A stretch of DNA of 64,000 nt from Caloranaerobacter sp. TR13 (GCF_001316435.1 NZ_JXLL01000001.1:1-64000); one strand, 5' to 3'; shown: positions 11,201-19,142, counted from the first letter of the stretch. The notes: generated by a model from the sequence alone, not told the origin. Translations and numbers: made by a program.

Positions 11201-13895
11201 CTATATTAAACCTTTAGAAAACTTAATTAGAGATACAGTATTAAATAGCAGAAGTAAAGACATGATAAATAGAAGAGGTGGAATATTTATTTTAAATGCA
11301 AGTCATATGGTTAATGAAGATAAAATACTGTTGTATACAGTAGCTAGAGTTGTTTTAAAAGGTGAAAGAGGATTACTAAGAGTGCAGATAAATAGAAATA
11401 TAGGTAAAGTTAATTATCCGAAGGAAAAAATATTTAATGAAAATAATGTGATTTTTATAAATAAGGATGAGGAAGATTTCGATTTATTTTATTTCAACGG
11501 ATATGGAGGATTTACAAAGGACGGCAGTGAGTATGTAATTAAACTTAAGGAAAATCAATATACACCAGCCCCATGGATAAATGTAATAGCTAATAAAAAA
11601 TTTGGGTTTTTAGTTACAGAGAGTGGTTCAGGATTCGTATGGTCAGAAAATAGCAGAGAAAATAAAATAACACCTTGGTCAAATGATCCTGTAAGTGATA
11701 CACCGGGAGAGGTAATTTATTTAAGAGATGAAGAGACAGGCAAGGTTTGGTCTATAACTCCACTACCAATAAGAGAAAGTGAAGCTTATACTATAATACA
11801 CGGTATTGGTTATTCAAAATTTAAACATAATAGTAACGGAATAAAGCAAGAACTTACTGTGTTTGTTCCTAAAGAAGATTCAGTTAAAATTAGTTTAATA
11901 AAATTAAAAAATAATTCTGGATTTAGTAGGAAACTTACGCTAACATACTATGTACGTCCTGTATTAGGAGTAAGTGACCAAATTACACAGCAGCATATAA
12001 TTACCGAGATTGAAAACGAAACAGGCACATTGATAATAAAAAATCCGTATAATACAGATTTTCCTGATCGTATTACTTTTATAAATACTTCTCAGTCAGC
12101 GAGAAGTTATACAGGCGATAGAGAAGAATTTATTGGATATAAAGGAGATTTAAGTTCGCCAGAAGCTTTAAAAAGAGAAGGGTTATCTAATACAGTAGGA
12201 GCAGGTTTTGATCCATGTGCTGTAATTCAAACTATTGTTGACTTGGACGATGGTGAAGAAAAAGAATTAGTTTTTATGCTAGGGCAATATGATAATTTAG
12301 ATGATATAAAGGATGCAGTGCATAAATACAAGAATATTAATAAATGCAAAGAAGCTCTAAAAGAAGTTAAGAGTAAATGGCAAAGTATTCTTGGAGCTAT
12401 TAAAGTTAAAACACCAGATAAATCAATGGATATAATGTTGAATTACTGGCTTTTATATCAAACTATATCTTGTAGATTATGGGGAAGATCTGCTTTTTAT
12501 CAATCAGGAGGTGCTTATGGTTTTAGAGATCAGCTTCAGGATGCTATGAATTCAATATATGCTATAGAAGAGGATGTTAGAAAGCAGATTTTACTTCATT
12601 GCTCACATCAGTTTGTAGAAGGAGATGTACAGCATTGGTGGCATCCGACAGCTTCGGCTAATGTAGACAAAGGAATTCGTACGAAGTTTTCTGATGATTT
12701 GTTGTGGCTTCCTTTGGCGACTGTTGAGTATATTAATAAAACGGGCGATTTTAAAATATTAGATGAAAAGGTTAGATTTATTGAAAGTGAGCCTTTGAAA
12801 GAATATGAAGATGAAAGATATGAAATACCAAGAGCATCGAATGAAATATCAACAGTTTATGAACATTGTATTAGAGCGATAGAAAAGTCTTTAAAGTTTG
12901 GAAAGCATGGAATCCCTCTAATGGGGTCAGGAGATTGGAATGACGGAATGAATAAGGTTGGTAACAAAGGAAAAGGGGAAAGTATTTGGCTAGGATGGTT
13001 TATATGTAGTATTTTAAATAAATTTGCTCCAATATGCCAAAAAAAAGGAGATGACAAAAAAGCAGAAAGATATCTAGAAGAAGCTAAAAAAATTGCAAAA
13101 GCTATTGAGGATAATGCTTGGGACGGTAAGTGGTATAGAAGAGCCTATTTTGATAATGGTACACCATTAGGTTCTTTTGAAAATACAGAATGCAAGATTG
13201 ACTCATTGGCACAATCTTGGGCTGTAATATCAGGGTATGGAAATAAAGAAAGAGTAAAAGTAGCAATGGCTTCTGTAGAAAGATATTTAATAAAAGAAGA
13301 CCAAGGGCTAATACTTCTTTTTACACCTCCATTTGATAAAAGCGAGTTAGATCCTGGATATATAAAAGGATATGTGCCTGGAGTAAGAGAAAATGGCGGA
13401 CAGTATACACATGCAGCTACGTGGGTAGTAAATGCTTTTGCAATGATGGGAGATGGTGATAAGGCATGGAGATTATATAACATGATAAACCCTGTAAATC
13501 ATACAAGAACATCTATTGAATGTGTTACTTATAAAGTAGAACCTTATGTTATGGCTGCAGATGTTTATGCAGTAAGTCCACATATTGGCAGGGGAGGCTG
13601 GACATGGTATACAGGTGCAGCAGGTTGGATGTATAGAGTTGGGATTGAATATATTTTAGGATTAAAAAAAGAAGCAGATAAACTTATTATAGATCCATGT
13701 ATTCCTAAAAATTGGTTTGAATATGAGATTGAGTATAGATATAAAGATACAATTTACAATATAAAGGTTACAAATCCAAATAAAGTAAACAGAGGAGTAG
13801 GTAATATATATATAGATGGTAATATTGTAAAAGAGAAATTTATACATTTAGTTAATGATAATAGAAAACATCTTGTAGAGGTTATATTAGGATGA
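5262..13895 (+). CDS. Cyclic beta-1,2-glucan synthase (GT84-GH94, NdvB/ChvB family)
   Basis: A 2877-residue membrane enzyme expected to build beta-1,2-glucan from UDP-glucose, cyclise it and trim it by phosphorolysis. In order: one hydrophobic N-terminal segment (residues ~3-20); cytoplasmic stretch; two membrane helices (~404-460); GT84 glycosyltransferase (~475-800) with the acidic motif TIDSDTKLP near 620, LSHDLLEG near 735 and HRWVRGDWQ near 770 (the QxxRW-like acceptor motif); further membrane helices (~815-970); a glucoamylase-like cyclisation domain (~1000-1500, PPNGLAYRTSPTNIG); and GH94 phosphorylase modules to the C-terminus, with the catalytic-acid motif GSGDWNDGMN near 2556 and GGWTWYTGAAGWMYR near the end. 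Length equals that of agrobacterial ChvB. Known from Proteobacteria and some thermophilic Clostridia. Shares an operon with the nucleotidyltransferase upstream. ATG preceded by AAAGGAGG. Confidence 0.93.
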   Translation: MSVAFTLLAVVIFIIIFAEKKQRLVKKVSVKDILLSPEELEGHIIEVAKMHNVSSRKKANKLLLHRLEDNFRYISKLYERLNLDFKRGKEVSYASEWLLDNFYIIKQQYKEMKKRLRNDKYMVLEVLADGYLKGYPRIYAVALEIISHTDGRLDENQLIKYINKYQTKKILSIGEIWSLSVMIRLALIEFIRIICEKIEKTHNDWEKVNNLMYKKHGDLVRILEDYLDGINELSPSFFEYFIRKVKRTKKDEGEIREFLNKILLDINKNLDVIIKDEHTEQSARRISMGNAILSLKLISTIDWNEIFESISVVENVLKKDPSGIYPKMDYESRDFYRREIQYISRLCNISELIVARRTLELSEVADIDDEKRRHIGYYIIDKGRDDLFKTLGEKGTNGFKSKSIFVYITPILLLTLLITVMLVFYHYNTSERKSTILSVLAGIVISIPVSNIIVMCMNWLITHTIKPTFLPKIDIKRNIPEELSTLVIIPTLVSNKEMITELTSKLEVFYLANRLNNIYFAIVADFKDSDFEKEIYDDEILEKAKYEIDKLNKKYAAEKDIFYYLHRKRQFNEKQNRWMGWERKRGALVELNKLLKGADDTSFFYTVGNIENLIGKIKYVITIDSDTKLPLETAKKLIGTISHPLNRAVFDEKSGIVKQGYGIIQPRINVDIESSNSSSFANIFSGQVGLEPYITAFSDVYQDLFNEGIFTGKGIYEVEIFNKALRDAIPDNTVLSHDLLEGSYLRTGLATDIELIDGYPIKYSSYIMRLHRWVRGDWQLISWLLPKIRDRKGNIIHNPISTLSKWKILDNLRRSLVPIFTLILIIISIAFFPGNKLIWLGLAGLSLTVQLFLGLLDYLLNGYLEFGKKFNQGLTSDIKRNFYQTFYRFVFLPYEAYVMLDAIVRTLWRMVITKRNLLEWTTATDVEKRLANDFFSYIKRMYKAVLITILFLVLTIFVRPENTIISAVITISWVLSPYLAYKLSTIESNSIDDINEVDEKKLRRIARKTWAYYDDFADVENNYLPPDNYQEYPPNGLAYRTSPTNIGFLLLSILTARDLGYISTIEMLNRIDKTLTTVEKLETWNGHLYNWYNTRTLEPLRPYFVSTVDSGNFIAYLITVKQGLLYYLNKPLIDINYVKGLLDTVYIYEQRDNILIPILLELKDEENLTYSKWNDILEQLLSLREEENLSLRLINMLKYFNEESRSLYVDRKHIESLFKQFLDNNKEISSSFQRLKELEKYSMLQLEDIYRNLIKEINIFIDSSFLDENRETLFDIKEELSRTYENVLILIDKAKSLVNRIEKIIDNTKFKPLYDYRRNLFAIGYNVSEKHLTTTFYDLLASEARTTSYIAIVKGEIPRKHWVKLSRSLTVVDGFRSLISWTGTMFEYFMPALIMKTYKNTLLHETYHTALKAQMKYGLLRGIPWGISESGYYTFDMHFNYQYRAFGVPCLGFKRGLVEDIVVSPYSTFLALIFNKKETLKNMDMLIEEGLEGEYGFYEAVDYTEKRIPFGIEKGIVKSYMAHHQGMILTSINNLLNNNIIISYFHSEPMIKAGEILLQEKVPQYAIITNENEEEIESKRRVRTKNRIFIRQFEMPERTLPKCHLISNGRYTILITNTGCGYSKYENIQITRWREDLLTGDYGFFILIKSLKDNKVWSTTYRPFYKEPDEYKVEFEYNKAKFFRKDDDIETRTEIITSSDDNVEIRTVTITNHNTKEVTLEVTSYLESIISQHMADIAHPAFNNLFIRTEIIPQYDSIIASRRPREHGNKSIWAFHSVLVDGESIGGLQYETNRTSFIGRCRSLKNARSLDQPLSNTTGIVLDPIMSLRRLVKIKSGESIKISFIVGVGNSRKEVVELVRKYHDIYSISRAFQLSDLRSQVETSYLGLENEEFDTYEELLSHIVYLSPLRRDDEEKISKNRKGQSGLWSYGISGDIPILLVTINDEQQIDVLREALKMHEFFRIKGLEVDLVILNEYESSYIKPLENLIRDTVLNSRSKDMINRRGGIFILNASHMVNEDKILLYTVARVVLKGERGLLRVQINRNIGKVNYPKEKIFNENNVIFINKDEEDFDLFYFNGYGGFTKDGSEYVIKLKENQYTPAPWINVIANKKFGFLVTESGSGFVWSENSRENKITPWSNDPVSDTPGEVIYLRDEETGKVWSITPLPIRESEAYTIIHGIGYSKFKHNSNGIKQELTVFVPKEDSVKISLIKLKNNSGFSRKLTLTYYVRPVLGVSDQITQQHIITEIENETGTLIIKNPYNTDFPDRITFINTSQSARSYTGDREEFIGYKGDLSSPEALKREGLSNTVGAGFDPCAVIQTIVDLDDGEEKELVFMLGQYDNLDDIKDAVHKYKNINKCKEALKEVKSKWQSILGAIKVKTPDKSMDIMLNYWLLYQTISCRLWGRSAFYQSGGAYGFRDQLQDAMNSIYAIEEDVRKQILLHCSHQFVEGDVQHWWHPTASANVDKGIRTKFSDDLLWLPLATVEYINKTGDFKILDEKVRFIESEPLKEYEDERYEIPRASNEISTVYEHCIRAIEKSLKFGKHGIPLMGSGDWNDGMNKVGNKGKGESIWLGWFICSILNKFAPICQKKGDDKKAERYLEEAKKIAKAIEDNAWDGKWYRRAYFDNGTPLGSFENTECKIDSLAQSWAVISGYGNKERVKVAMASVERYLIKEDQGLILLFTPPFDKSELDPGYIKGYVPGVRENGGQYTHAATWVVNAFAMMGDGDKAWRLYNMINPVNHTRTSIECVTYKVEPYVMAADVYAVSPHIGRGGWTWYTGAAGWMYRVGIEYILGLKKEADKLIIDPCIPKNWFEYEIEYRYKDTIYNIKVTNPNKVNRGVGNIYIDGNIVKEKFIHLVNDNRKHLVEVILG

Positions 13896-13923
13896 AGAAA
13901 CTAAAGGCGACATAGTCGTATAT

Positions 13924-13948
13924 TTAAAGTTAAAGTTTAACTTTAAGT
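13924..13948 (+). terminator. Weak inverted repeat after the glucan synthase gene
   Basis: A near-perfect 11-bp inverted repeat (TTTAAAGTTAA / TTTAACTTTAA) 30 bp after the stop. It has no proper T-run behind it, so its function as a terminator is uncertain. Confidence 0.35.
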
Positions 13949-14002
13949 AATAAATGTGAAAAATTACAGAAACTAAAGAGTTAATGCTATACATTAATTG
14001 AG

Positions 14003-14250
14003 TTTGTTGACAAAGCAAAATATATATGAAAATGACGCTCATGCGGACGAATTTAGAAAAAACTAAAGGCTCAAATTTTTAGAAAATCCTAACGCGTTGG
14101 GTGAGTCGTCCTGACTCTGGAAGCTGGCTTAGCGTCCATGCTAAGCCTACGGATTTTCTCAAAAATTTTCACCTAGTTTTTAACTAAATTCTTTCAAGCA
14201 TTCGCTTTCATTTTCATAAAATATTTAAAAAGACAAGTTCGTCAATAGTC
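14003..14250 (+). repeat. Intergenic palindromic twin-hairpin element, copy 2
   Basis: Second full copy, in the 527-bp gap between the glucan synthase gene and pepF. It shows both termini: TTTGTTGACAAAG on the left and, inverted, the right end AAGTTCGTCAATAGTC. Outer arms are about 70 bp each. The inner hairpins are GAGTC / GACTC with loop GTCCT (14103-14117) and GGCTTAGC / GCTAAGCC with loop GTCCAT (14126-14147). The first stem differs from the other copies at paired positions while the loop is kept. Flanking sequences GAGTTAATGC-ATA--ATTAATT occur on both sides (13978-13999 and 14252-14273). Nothing else is recognisable in this gap except a presumed pepF promoter. Confidence 0.88.
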
Positions 14251-14422
14251 TGAGTTAATGCAATATATTAATTTTGGCTATAGGGAAAGTATAGATTTAT
14301 TTTGTTTATAGTCTGTTGTTTATTTTTTGGTCGAAAAGCGAGAAAAAAGTGGTAAACTTTGTTAATAAAGTATAAAATAATGTTAGGTGTATTTTAATTA
14401 AGTTGGGAAAGGGGAATTTTTA

Positions 14423-16228
14423 ATGAGTAGTACTAAGGATGTACTTAAGGAAAGAAATGAAATCGAGGAAAAATTTAAATGGAATTTAGAGAGTATGTAT
14501 GAAAATGATGATAAGTGGGAGGAAGACTTTGAAACTATCAAATCACTTATTAACGAAATTAAGCAGTATAAGGGTAAAGTAAGGGAAAATGGAGAAATAT
14601 TATTAGAAGTACTAGAATTAGAAAGTAAAATATCAAGAATGATTGAAAATGTTTATACATATGCAAAAATGAGGAAAGATGAAGATACAAGAAATGATAA
14701 GTATCAGGCTTTAACAGACAGAGCAACAAGTTTAATGGTAGAAGTTGAAGAAAGTACTTCTTTTATTGTGCCAGAAATACTTTCGATAGAAGAAAGTGTT
14801 TTGAATGATTATTTAAATAATGTTGAAGGATTAAAATTGTATAAACATTATATTGAAAGAATAATAAGAAGGAAGAAACACTATCTTTCACCAGAAGAAG
14901 AAGCTATTATTGCACAAGCTGGAGAATTAGCTAATTCACCTGAAACAATATTTGGGATGTTAAATAATGCTGATATAAAGTTCCCAACTATAATAGATGA
15001 AAAAGGGAATGAAATTACCATAACTCATGGAAAATTCATAAAACTAATGGAAAGTAAAGATAGAAGAGTTAGAAAAGATACATTCAAAGGATTATACGAT
15101 ACTTATAACAAATATAGAAATACTTTTGCCGTAACATTATCAGCTAACATAAAAAAAGATATTTTTTACAGTAAGGTAAGAAAATACAACTCTTCATTAG
15201 AAGCTGCACTTGATGTGAACAATATTCCTATTGATGTATATGATAATTTAATTAAAGCAGTACATGATAATCTTCCTTCAATGTATAGATACGTAAAGTT
15301 AAGGAAGAAAGTACTTGGATTAGATGAATTACATATGTACGATTTATATACACCTTTAGTTAAAGATATAGAGATGGAAATACCGTACGATGAAGGAAAG
15401 AAAATAGTATTAGAAGGGCTTAAACCTTTAGGAGATGAATATATAGGAGTAGTTAAAGAAGGATTTAATTCAAGGTGGATTGATGTTTATGAAAATAAGG
15501 GAAAAAGAAGTGGAGCCTATTCTTGGGGTACATACGATTCAGATCCGTTTATACTATTAAATTATCAGGATAATTTAGACAGTGTATTTACATTAGCACA
15601 TGAATTAGGACATTCTTTACACAGCTATTATTCAAAAGAAAATCAGCCTTATATATATGGTAGCTATAGTATTTTTGTTGCAGAAGTTGCATCTACTGTT
15701 AATGAAGCTATATTGATGGAGTATATGATTAACAAAACTAAAAGTAAAGATGAAAAACTATATCTTTTAAATCATTATTTAGAGCAGTTTAGAGGAACAG
15801 TTTATAGACAGACTATGTTTGCAGAATTTGAGAAATTGATTCATGAAGAAGTTGAAAATGGAAGGTCATTAACAGCTGATAGTTTATGCAAAATGTATAA
15901 AGAGTTAAATAGGAAATATTATGGACCAGATATTGTTATTGATGATGAAATAGCAATGGAATGGGCAAGAATTCCACATTTTTATTATAATTTCTACGTA
16001 TATCAGTATGCGACTGGTTTTTCTGCTGCTATAGCATTATCACAGAAAATACTAAAAGAAGGTAAAGAATCAGTGAACAAGTATATTGATTTCTTGAAAA
16101 GTGGTAGCTCAGATTATCCAATTAACGTACTTAAAAAGGCAGGAGTAGATATGACTACACCACAACCTGTAGATAATGCTTTAAAACTATTTAACAAATT
16201 ACTTGATGAAATGGAGAGTTTAATTTAG
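14423..16228 (+). CDS. pepF: Oligoendopeptidase F (M3B zinc metallopeptidase)
   Basis: A 601-residue cytoplasmic metallopeptidase that degrades peptides of roughly 7-17 residues. The length is standard for PepF. The zinc site HELGH lies near residue 393 (AHELGHSLHSYY), with the downstream Glu ligand in VAEVASTVNEAI. An N-terminal helical PepF region precedes the M3 catalytic domain. The ATG follows AAAGGGG. The gene stands alone: a repeat copy upstream and a bidirectional terminator downstream. Confidence 0.95.
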   Translation: MSSTKDVLKERNEIEEKFKWNLESMYENDDKWEEDFETIKSLINEIKQYKGKVRENGEILLEVLELESKISRMIENVYTYAKMRKDEDTRNDKYQALTDRATSLMVEVEESTSFIVPEILSIEESVLNDYLNNVEGLKLYKHYIERIIRRKKHYLSPEEEAIIAQAGELANSPETIFGMLNNADIKFPTIIDEKGNEITITHGKFIKLMESKDRRVRKDTFKGLYDTYNKYRNTFAVTLSANIKKDIFYSKVRKYNSSLEAALDVNNIPIDVYDNLIKAVHDNLPSMYRYVKLRKKVLGLDELHMYDLYTPLVKDIEMEIPYDEGKKIVLEGLKPLGDEYIGVVKEGFNSRWIDVYENKGKRSGAYSWGTYDSDPFILLNYQDNLDSVFTLAHELGHSLHSYYSKENQPYIYGSYSIFVAEVASTVNEAILMEYMINKTKSKDEKLYLLNHYLEQFRGTVYRQTMFAEFEKLIHEEVENGRSLTADSLCKMYKELNRKYYGPDIVIDDEIAMEWARIPHFYYNFYVYQYATGFSAAIALSQKILKEGKESVNKYIDFLKSGSSDYPINVLKKAGVDMTTPQPVDNALKLFNKLLDEMESLI

Positions 16229-16256
16229 AAAAGGCGGCATTGCCGCCTTTTTTGCA
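16229..16256. terminator. Bidirectional terminator between pepF and nadK
   Basis: AAAAGGCGGCA / TGCCGCCTTTT hairpin starting at the pepF stop, with a T-run on both strands. It ends just before the nadK stop and can serve both convergent genes. Confidence 0.9.
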
Positions 16257-16257
16257 T

Positions 16258-17076
16258 TTATAAAAACTTTTCTTTTATTTTATTCCAAAAGTTTTTACTT
16301 TTTAAAGTAAGCATTTTTATTGTCATGTCTGATAATTTAAAGTTAATTTCAACTATATTATCAAATTTATACTGCTGACCATCCATTACAATCAGAATAG
16401 AATTTTCAAATCTATATTCAGGATTAATTTTAATAGACATATTTTCAGGTACAATTATACTAGAAGTTAATGCTCTATAAACATTAGAGTTAAGAGGTGC
16501 TAAAGGAGTAATTTGAAGGGTTCTTAAAGATGAATGAATTATACTTCCACCAGCGGAATAGCTATATGCAGTACTGCCTACAGGAGTAGATATTATTACA
16601 CCGTCGCCACTAAGTCTTTCTAAGTAAGTATCATCGATTGATATGTCAAGATGAATTGTCTTTGATTCTATTCCTTTAATCGCGATTTCATTTACTCCAA
16701 TTAATTCAATACAACTGGTTCTAGTACAAATCAATGCTTCTACGAGAAAAATTTCTTCAATCTTATATTTGCCTTTAACCAGATTATCTATAAAATTATC
16801 TATTTGTTCAGGACAAACTTCTTGAAAAAAACCGAGATGTCCTGTATTTATTCCGATAAAAGGTATATCAGGAAAGTCGTAATTATGTACAGCTTTAAGG
16901 AAAGCACCATCTCCACCAATACAAATATTTAATGCGGCACTATAGTCATAACCTTCAGCTATTTTAAAACCTTTTTGTGTTAACTTTTTTTTCAAAATAT
17001 CAGCTGTTTTAATAGAATCATTTTTATTATTATGTATAATATTGATTATATTATTGTCAAATCGTGCAAAGGACAA
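16258..17076 (-). CDS. nadK: NAD kinase
   Basis: A 272-residue ATP/polyphosphate-dependent kinase that converts NAD to NADP. Visible signatures are GGDG at residues 54-57, the GINTGHLGFF segment, the VNEIAI motif and GDGVIISTPVGSTAY for nucleotide binding. The start is TTG with GGAGGGA upstream. It is divergent from the pseudouridine synthase gene across a 144-bp spacer that contains a perfect dyad with -10-like boxes on both strands. Confidence 0.95.
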   Translation of the reverse strand: MSFARFDNNIINIIHNNKNDSIKTADILKKKLTQKGFKIAEGYDYSAALNICIGGDGAFLKAVHNYDFPDIPFIGINTGHLGFFQEVCPEQIDNFIDNLVKGKYKIEEIFLVEALICTRTSCIELIGVNEIAIKGIESKTIHLDISIDDTYLERLSGDGVIISTPVGSTAYSYSAGGSIIHSSLRTLQITPLAPLNSNVYRALTSSIIVPENMSIKINPEYRFENSILIVMDGQQYKFDNIVEINFKLSDMTIKMLTLKSKNFWNKIKEKFL

Positions 17077-17144
17077 AATTATCCCTCCAATTTAAATTAA
17101 TAATTTAAAACAACAAATCTGCTTATATAACTATATATAATTAC

Positions 17145-17167
17145 TATGCTATAATAATTATAGCATA
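17145..17167. promoter_or_regulatory. Perfect 23-bp dyad in the nadK / rluA-type divergent promoter region
   Basis: Two 11-bp arms (TATGCTATAAT and its complement) flank one central A. Each arm contains TATAAT, one per strand, so this may be a face-to-face promoter or an operator covering both. No good -35 box is seen on either side. Confidence 0.55.
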
Positions 17168-17220
17168 AAACAATACTAATCTTAACAACAAACTAGAATA
17201 TAATGGATTGGAGGCAATTT

Positions 17221-18123
17221 ATGACTACAAAAAAAGAAAGTGAAAGTGTAATTGATTTTTATGTAGACGAGGATGGTTTGTTAATAAAAGAAATTTTAAA
17301 AGAGAAATACAACATTTCAGATAGATTTTTAAAAAAACTTGAAAGGACTAAATCGGTTTTTTTAAACGGTTCAAGAATAAAAACTAATAAAATTACTAAA
17401 AAGGGAGATAAAATAACTATTGTTATGGATGATGAAACAGATGAAAATATACCTCAGCAAATACCAATAGAAGTTATATATGAAGATTTTGATTTACTTA
17501 TATTAAACAAACCACCTAAAATAGTTGTACATCCTACTAAAAGTCATCCAGATAATACGATTGCAAATGGAGTTGCATATTATTTTAAGCAAAAAAAGAT
17601 AAAAAAGAAGGTGCGATTTGTAAATAGACTTGATATGGATACATCTGGAATTCTTGTTATTGCTAAAAATCCTTTTGCACATCAGCAGTTAGCGCAGCAA
17701 TTTGAATATAATATAGTTGAAAAAAGATATCTAGCTATAGTGGAAGGTATAGTAAAAGATGATGAAGGCACAATAAAAAACGCTATAGGACGATATGACG
17801 ATATTTCTATAAAAAGAACTGTATTAGAAAATGGTAAAATAGCAATAACGAATTACAAAGTATTAGAGCGCTATAAAAATGCAACATTATTAGAAATACA
17901 TATAGAAACAGGTAGAACTCATCAAATAAGAGTTCATTTAAGTCATATAGGGCATCCAATAATAGGTGACTCATTATATAATAAACCTAGTCAATTGATT
18001 GATAGACAGGCACTACATTCTTACTCTCTCAAGTTTATAACACCTAGAAAAAAAGAGAGAAAATTAGTTTTTGCTCAGCTACCTGAAGATATGAAGTTAC
18101 TTATAGAAAAACTAAGCGGCTAA
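17221..18123 (+). CDS. RluA-family pseudouridine synthase
   Basis: A 300-residue RNA-modifying enzyme. An N-terminal S4 RNA-binding domain (~10-80) precedes the RluA catalytic domain with RFVNRLDMDTSGILVIAKN, in which the Asp of R-L-D is the catalytic nucleophile, and a C-terminal GRTHQIRVHL motif. This matches the RluD/YlyB-like group; the exact target uridine cannot be told. The ATG at 17221 is chosen because an in-frame ATG 18 bases earlier lies before the Shine-Dalgarno (TGGAGG), which is seven bases upstream of 17221. The stop codon lies in the loop of the terminator. Confidence 0.92.
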   Translation: MTTKKESESVIDFYVDEDGLLIKEILKEKYNISDRFLKKLERTKSVFLNGSRIKTNKITKKGDKITIVMDDETDENIPQQIPIEVIYEDFDLLILNKPPKIVVHPTKSHPDNTIANGVAYYFKQKKIKKKVRFVNRLDMDTSGILVIAKNPFAHQQLAQQFEYNIVEKRYLAIVEGIVKDDEGTIKNAIGRYDDISIKRTVLENGKIAITNYKVLERYKNATLLEIHIETGRTHQIRVHLSHIGHPIIGDSLYNKPSQLIDRQALHSYSLKFITPRKKERKLVFAQLPEDMKLLIEKLSG

Positions 18124-18139
18124 AAAAGCCGCTTAGTTA
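18109..18139. terminator. Bidirectional terminator shared by two convergent genes
   Basis: AACTAAGCGGC / GCCGCTTAGTT stem of 11 bp with an A-rich loop. The loop contains the stop codon of the pseudouridine synthase gene and the right arm contains the stop of the opposing YbjQ-like gene. Confidence 0.75.
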
Positions 18140-18460
18140 ATCTTTATCTTTAATTTTTACAGCCGTACCATATACTAAAATTTCTGCAGCTCCTTGCATA
18201 ACTGCAGATGTAGAATAACGTACATTAATAATTGCATCAGCACCAAGTTTTTCAGCTTCTTCAACCATTTTCTTAGTAGCAATTTGTCTAGCTTCATTAA
18301 GCATATCACTATATTCCTTTAATTCACCGCCAACTAAGTGTCTAAAAACAGCTACTATATCTTTTCCTATATGCTTTGCTCTTATTGTACTACCTTTAAC
18401 AATACCTAAAGTTTCTATAATTTCTTTGCCTACAATATCACTAGTATTTACTAAAATCAT
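18137..18460 (-). CDS. YbjQ/UPF0145 family protein
   Basis: A 107-residue protein of the YbjQ (UPF0145, heavy-metal-binding domain) family: an N-terminal V-N-T-S-D-I-V-G-K-E-I motif, R-H-L-V-G-G-E-L near the middle, and EKLGADAIINVRYSTS. These proteins form pentameric rings and their role is unsettled. The start lies inside the end of the upstream small membrane protein gene (20-bp overlap), with AAAGGAGG as ribosome site; the two are an operon. Confidence 0.88.
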   Translation of the reverse strand: MILVNTSDIVGKEIIETLGIVKGSTIRAKHIGKDIVAVFRHLVGGELKEYSDMLNEARQIATKKMVEEAEKLGADAIINVRYSTSAVMQGAAEILVYGTAVKIKDKD

Positions 18461-18659
18461 CTTTGCTTTCCTCCTTTCTATCTTTTATTCTTTCTCTAAT
18501 AACTGTAATTAATAAGCATATAGAGCTTATAAGTGCTATTATAAATAACACAAATAGAAAAGGACCGATTATTTTTTCATTTATTGGAATTAGGATTATT
18601 GTTCCAACTAAATATAAAACGAAACAAAACACTAAAACCCAACTAAAAAATTTTACCAT
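18441..18659 (-). CDS. Small two-helix membrane protein
   Basis: A 72-residue protein with two hydrophobic helices (residues ~4-24 and ~30-54) and a charged Lys/Glu/Asp-rich tail (RERIKDRKEESKDDFSKY). It has a strong AAAGGAGG site and overlaps the YbjQ-like gene by 20 bp. No recognised family. The operon suggests a membrane partner for the YbjQ-like protein (inference). Confidence 0.7.
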   Translation of the reverse strand: MVKFFSWVLVFCFVLYLVGTIILIPINEKIIGPFLFVLFIIALISSICLLITVIRERIKDRKEESKDDFSKY

Positions 18660-18830
18660 TTTCGTTCCTCCTTTTATTCTATTATACTATATATTTTTAA
18701 GAATATGATTAAACTATAAAAAGTAATATTGTGCGAGTTTGTTCTAAAGTTAATAAATAGAAGATATAACAAATAATAATTACGGAAAATAAACTTTTTT
18801 GGGGAAAATAATAATATGTGAGGTGATTTA

Positions 18831-19100
18831 ATGTTAAATAGTGTTTTAGAAACACGCATAAGAGATAATAATGGAATATATCATCTCCAGCTTACAATAC
18901 CAGAAAGAGAGTATTTTAATGTTTATGAGGATATAGACGATAGTCACGCAAAAGATATAATTAATTTATATTTAGAGTATCATCAGGATGATGGAAGACC
19001 AGCTAATATAAGCATAGATTATGATAAAAATTCACATGTTGTAAAACTTAATACTCAACTTAAATATGAAAATAATGAGCATACTAAAGCTTCTTACTAA
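18831..19100 (+). CDS. Conserved hypothetical protein (89 aa)
   Basis: A soluble, acidic 89-residue protein with no membrane segment. It begins MLNSVLETRIRD and has an Asp/Glu-rich middle (NVYEDIDDSHAKDIIN). The AGGTGA ribosome site is well spaced from the ATG and a strong terminator follows. I do not recognise the family; the pattern of short beta strands looks like a small single-domain protein. Confidence 0.65.
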   Translation: MLNSVLETRIRDNNGIYHLQLTIPEREYFNVYEDIDDSHAKDIINLYLEYHQDDGRPANISIDYDKNSHVVKLNTQLKYENNEHTKASY

Positions 19101-19106
19101 AATATG

Positions 19107-19142
19107 AAGAAACCTAGATAATCTGTTTATCTAGGTTTCTCT
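19107..19142. terminator. Bidirectional terminator
   Basis: AAACCTAGATAA / TTATCTAGGTTT, a 12-bp perfect stem with loop TCTG, between two convergent genes. Confidence 0.88.

Noticed and set aside
13924-13948. Palindrome after the glucan synthase gene as a strong terminator
   Set aside because: The stem is AT-only and there is no T-run; kept only as a weak candidate.
14251-14422. Riboswitch or T-box before pepF
   Set aside because: No T-box AGGGTGG...ACC motif and no conserved riboswitch core; only promoter-like sequence is present.
16258-17076. nadK as a diacylglycerol kinase (shared GGDG motif)
   Set aside because: The other NAD-kinase motifs (GINTGHLGFF and the PVGSTAY segment) are clear.
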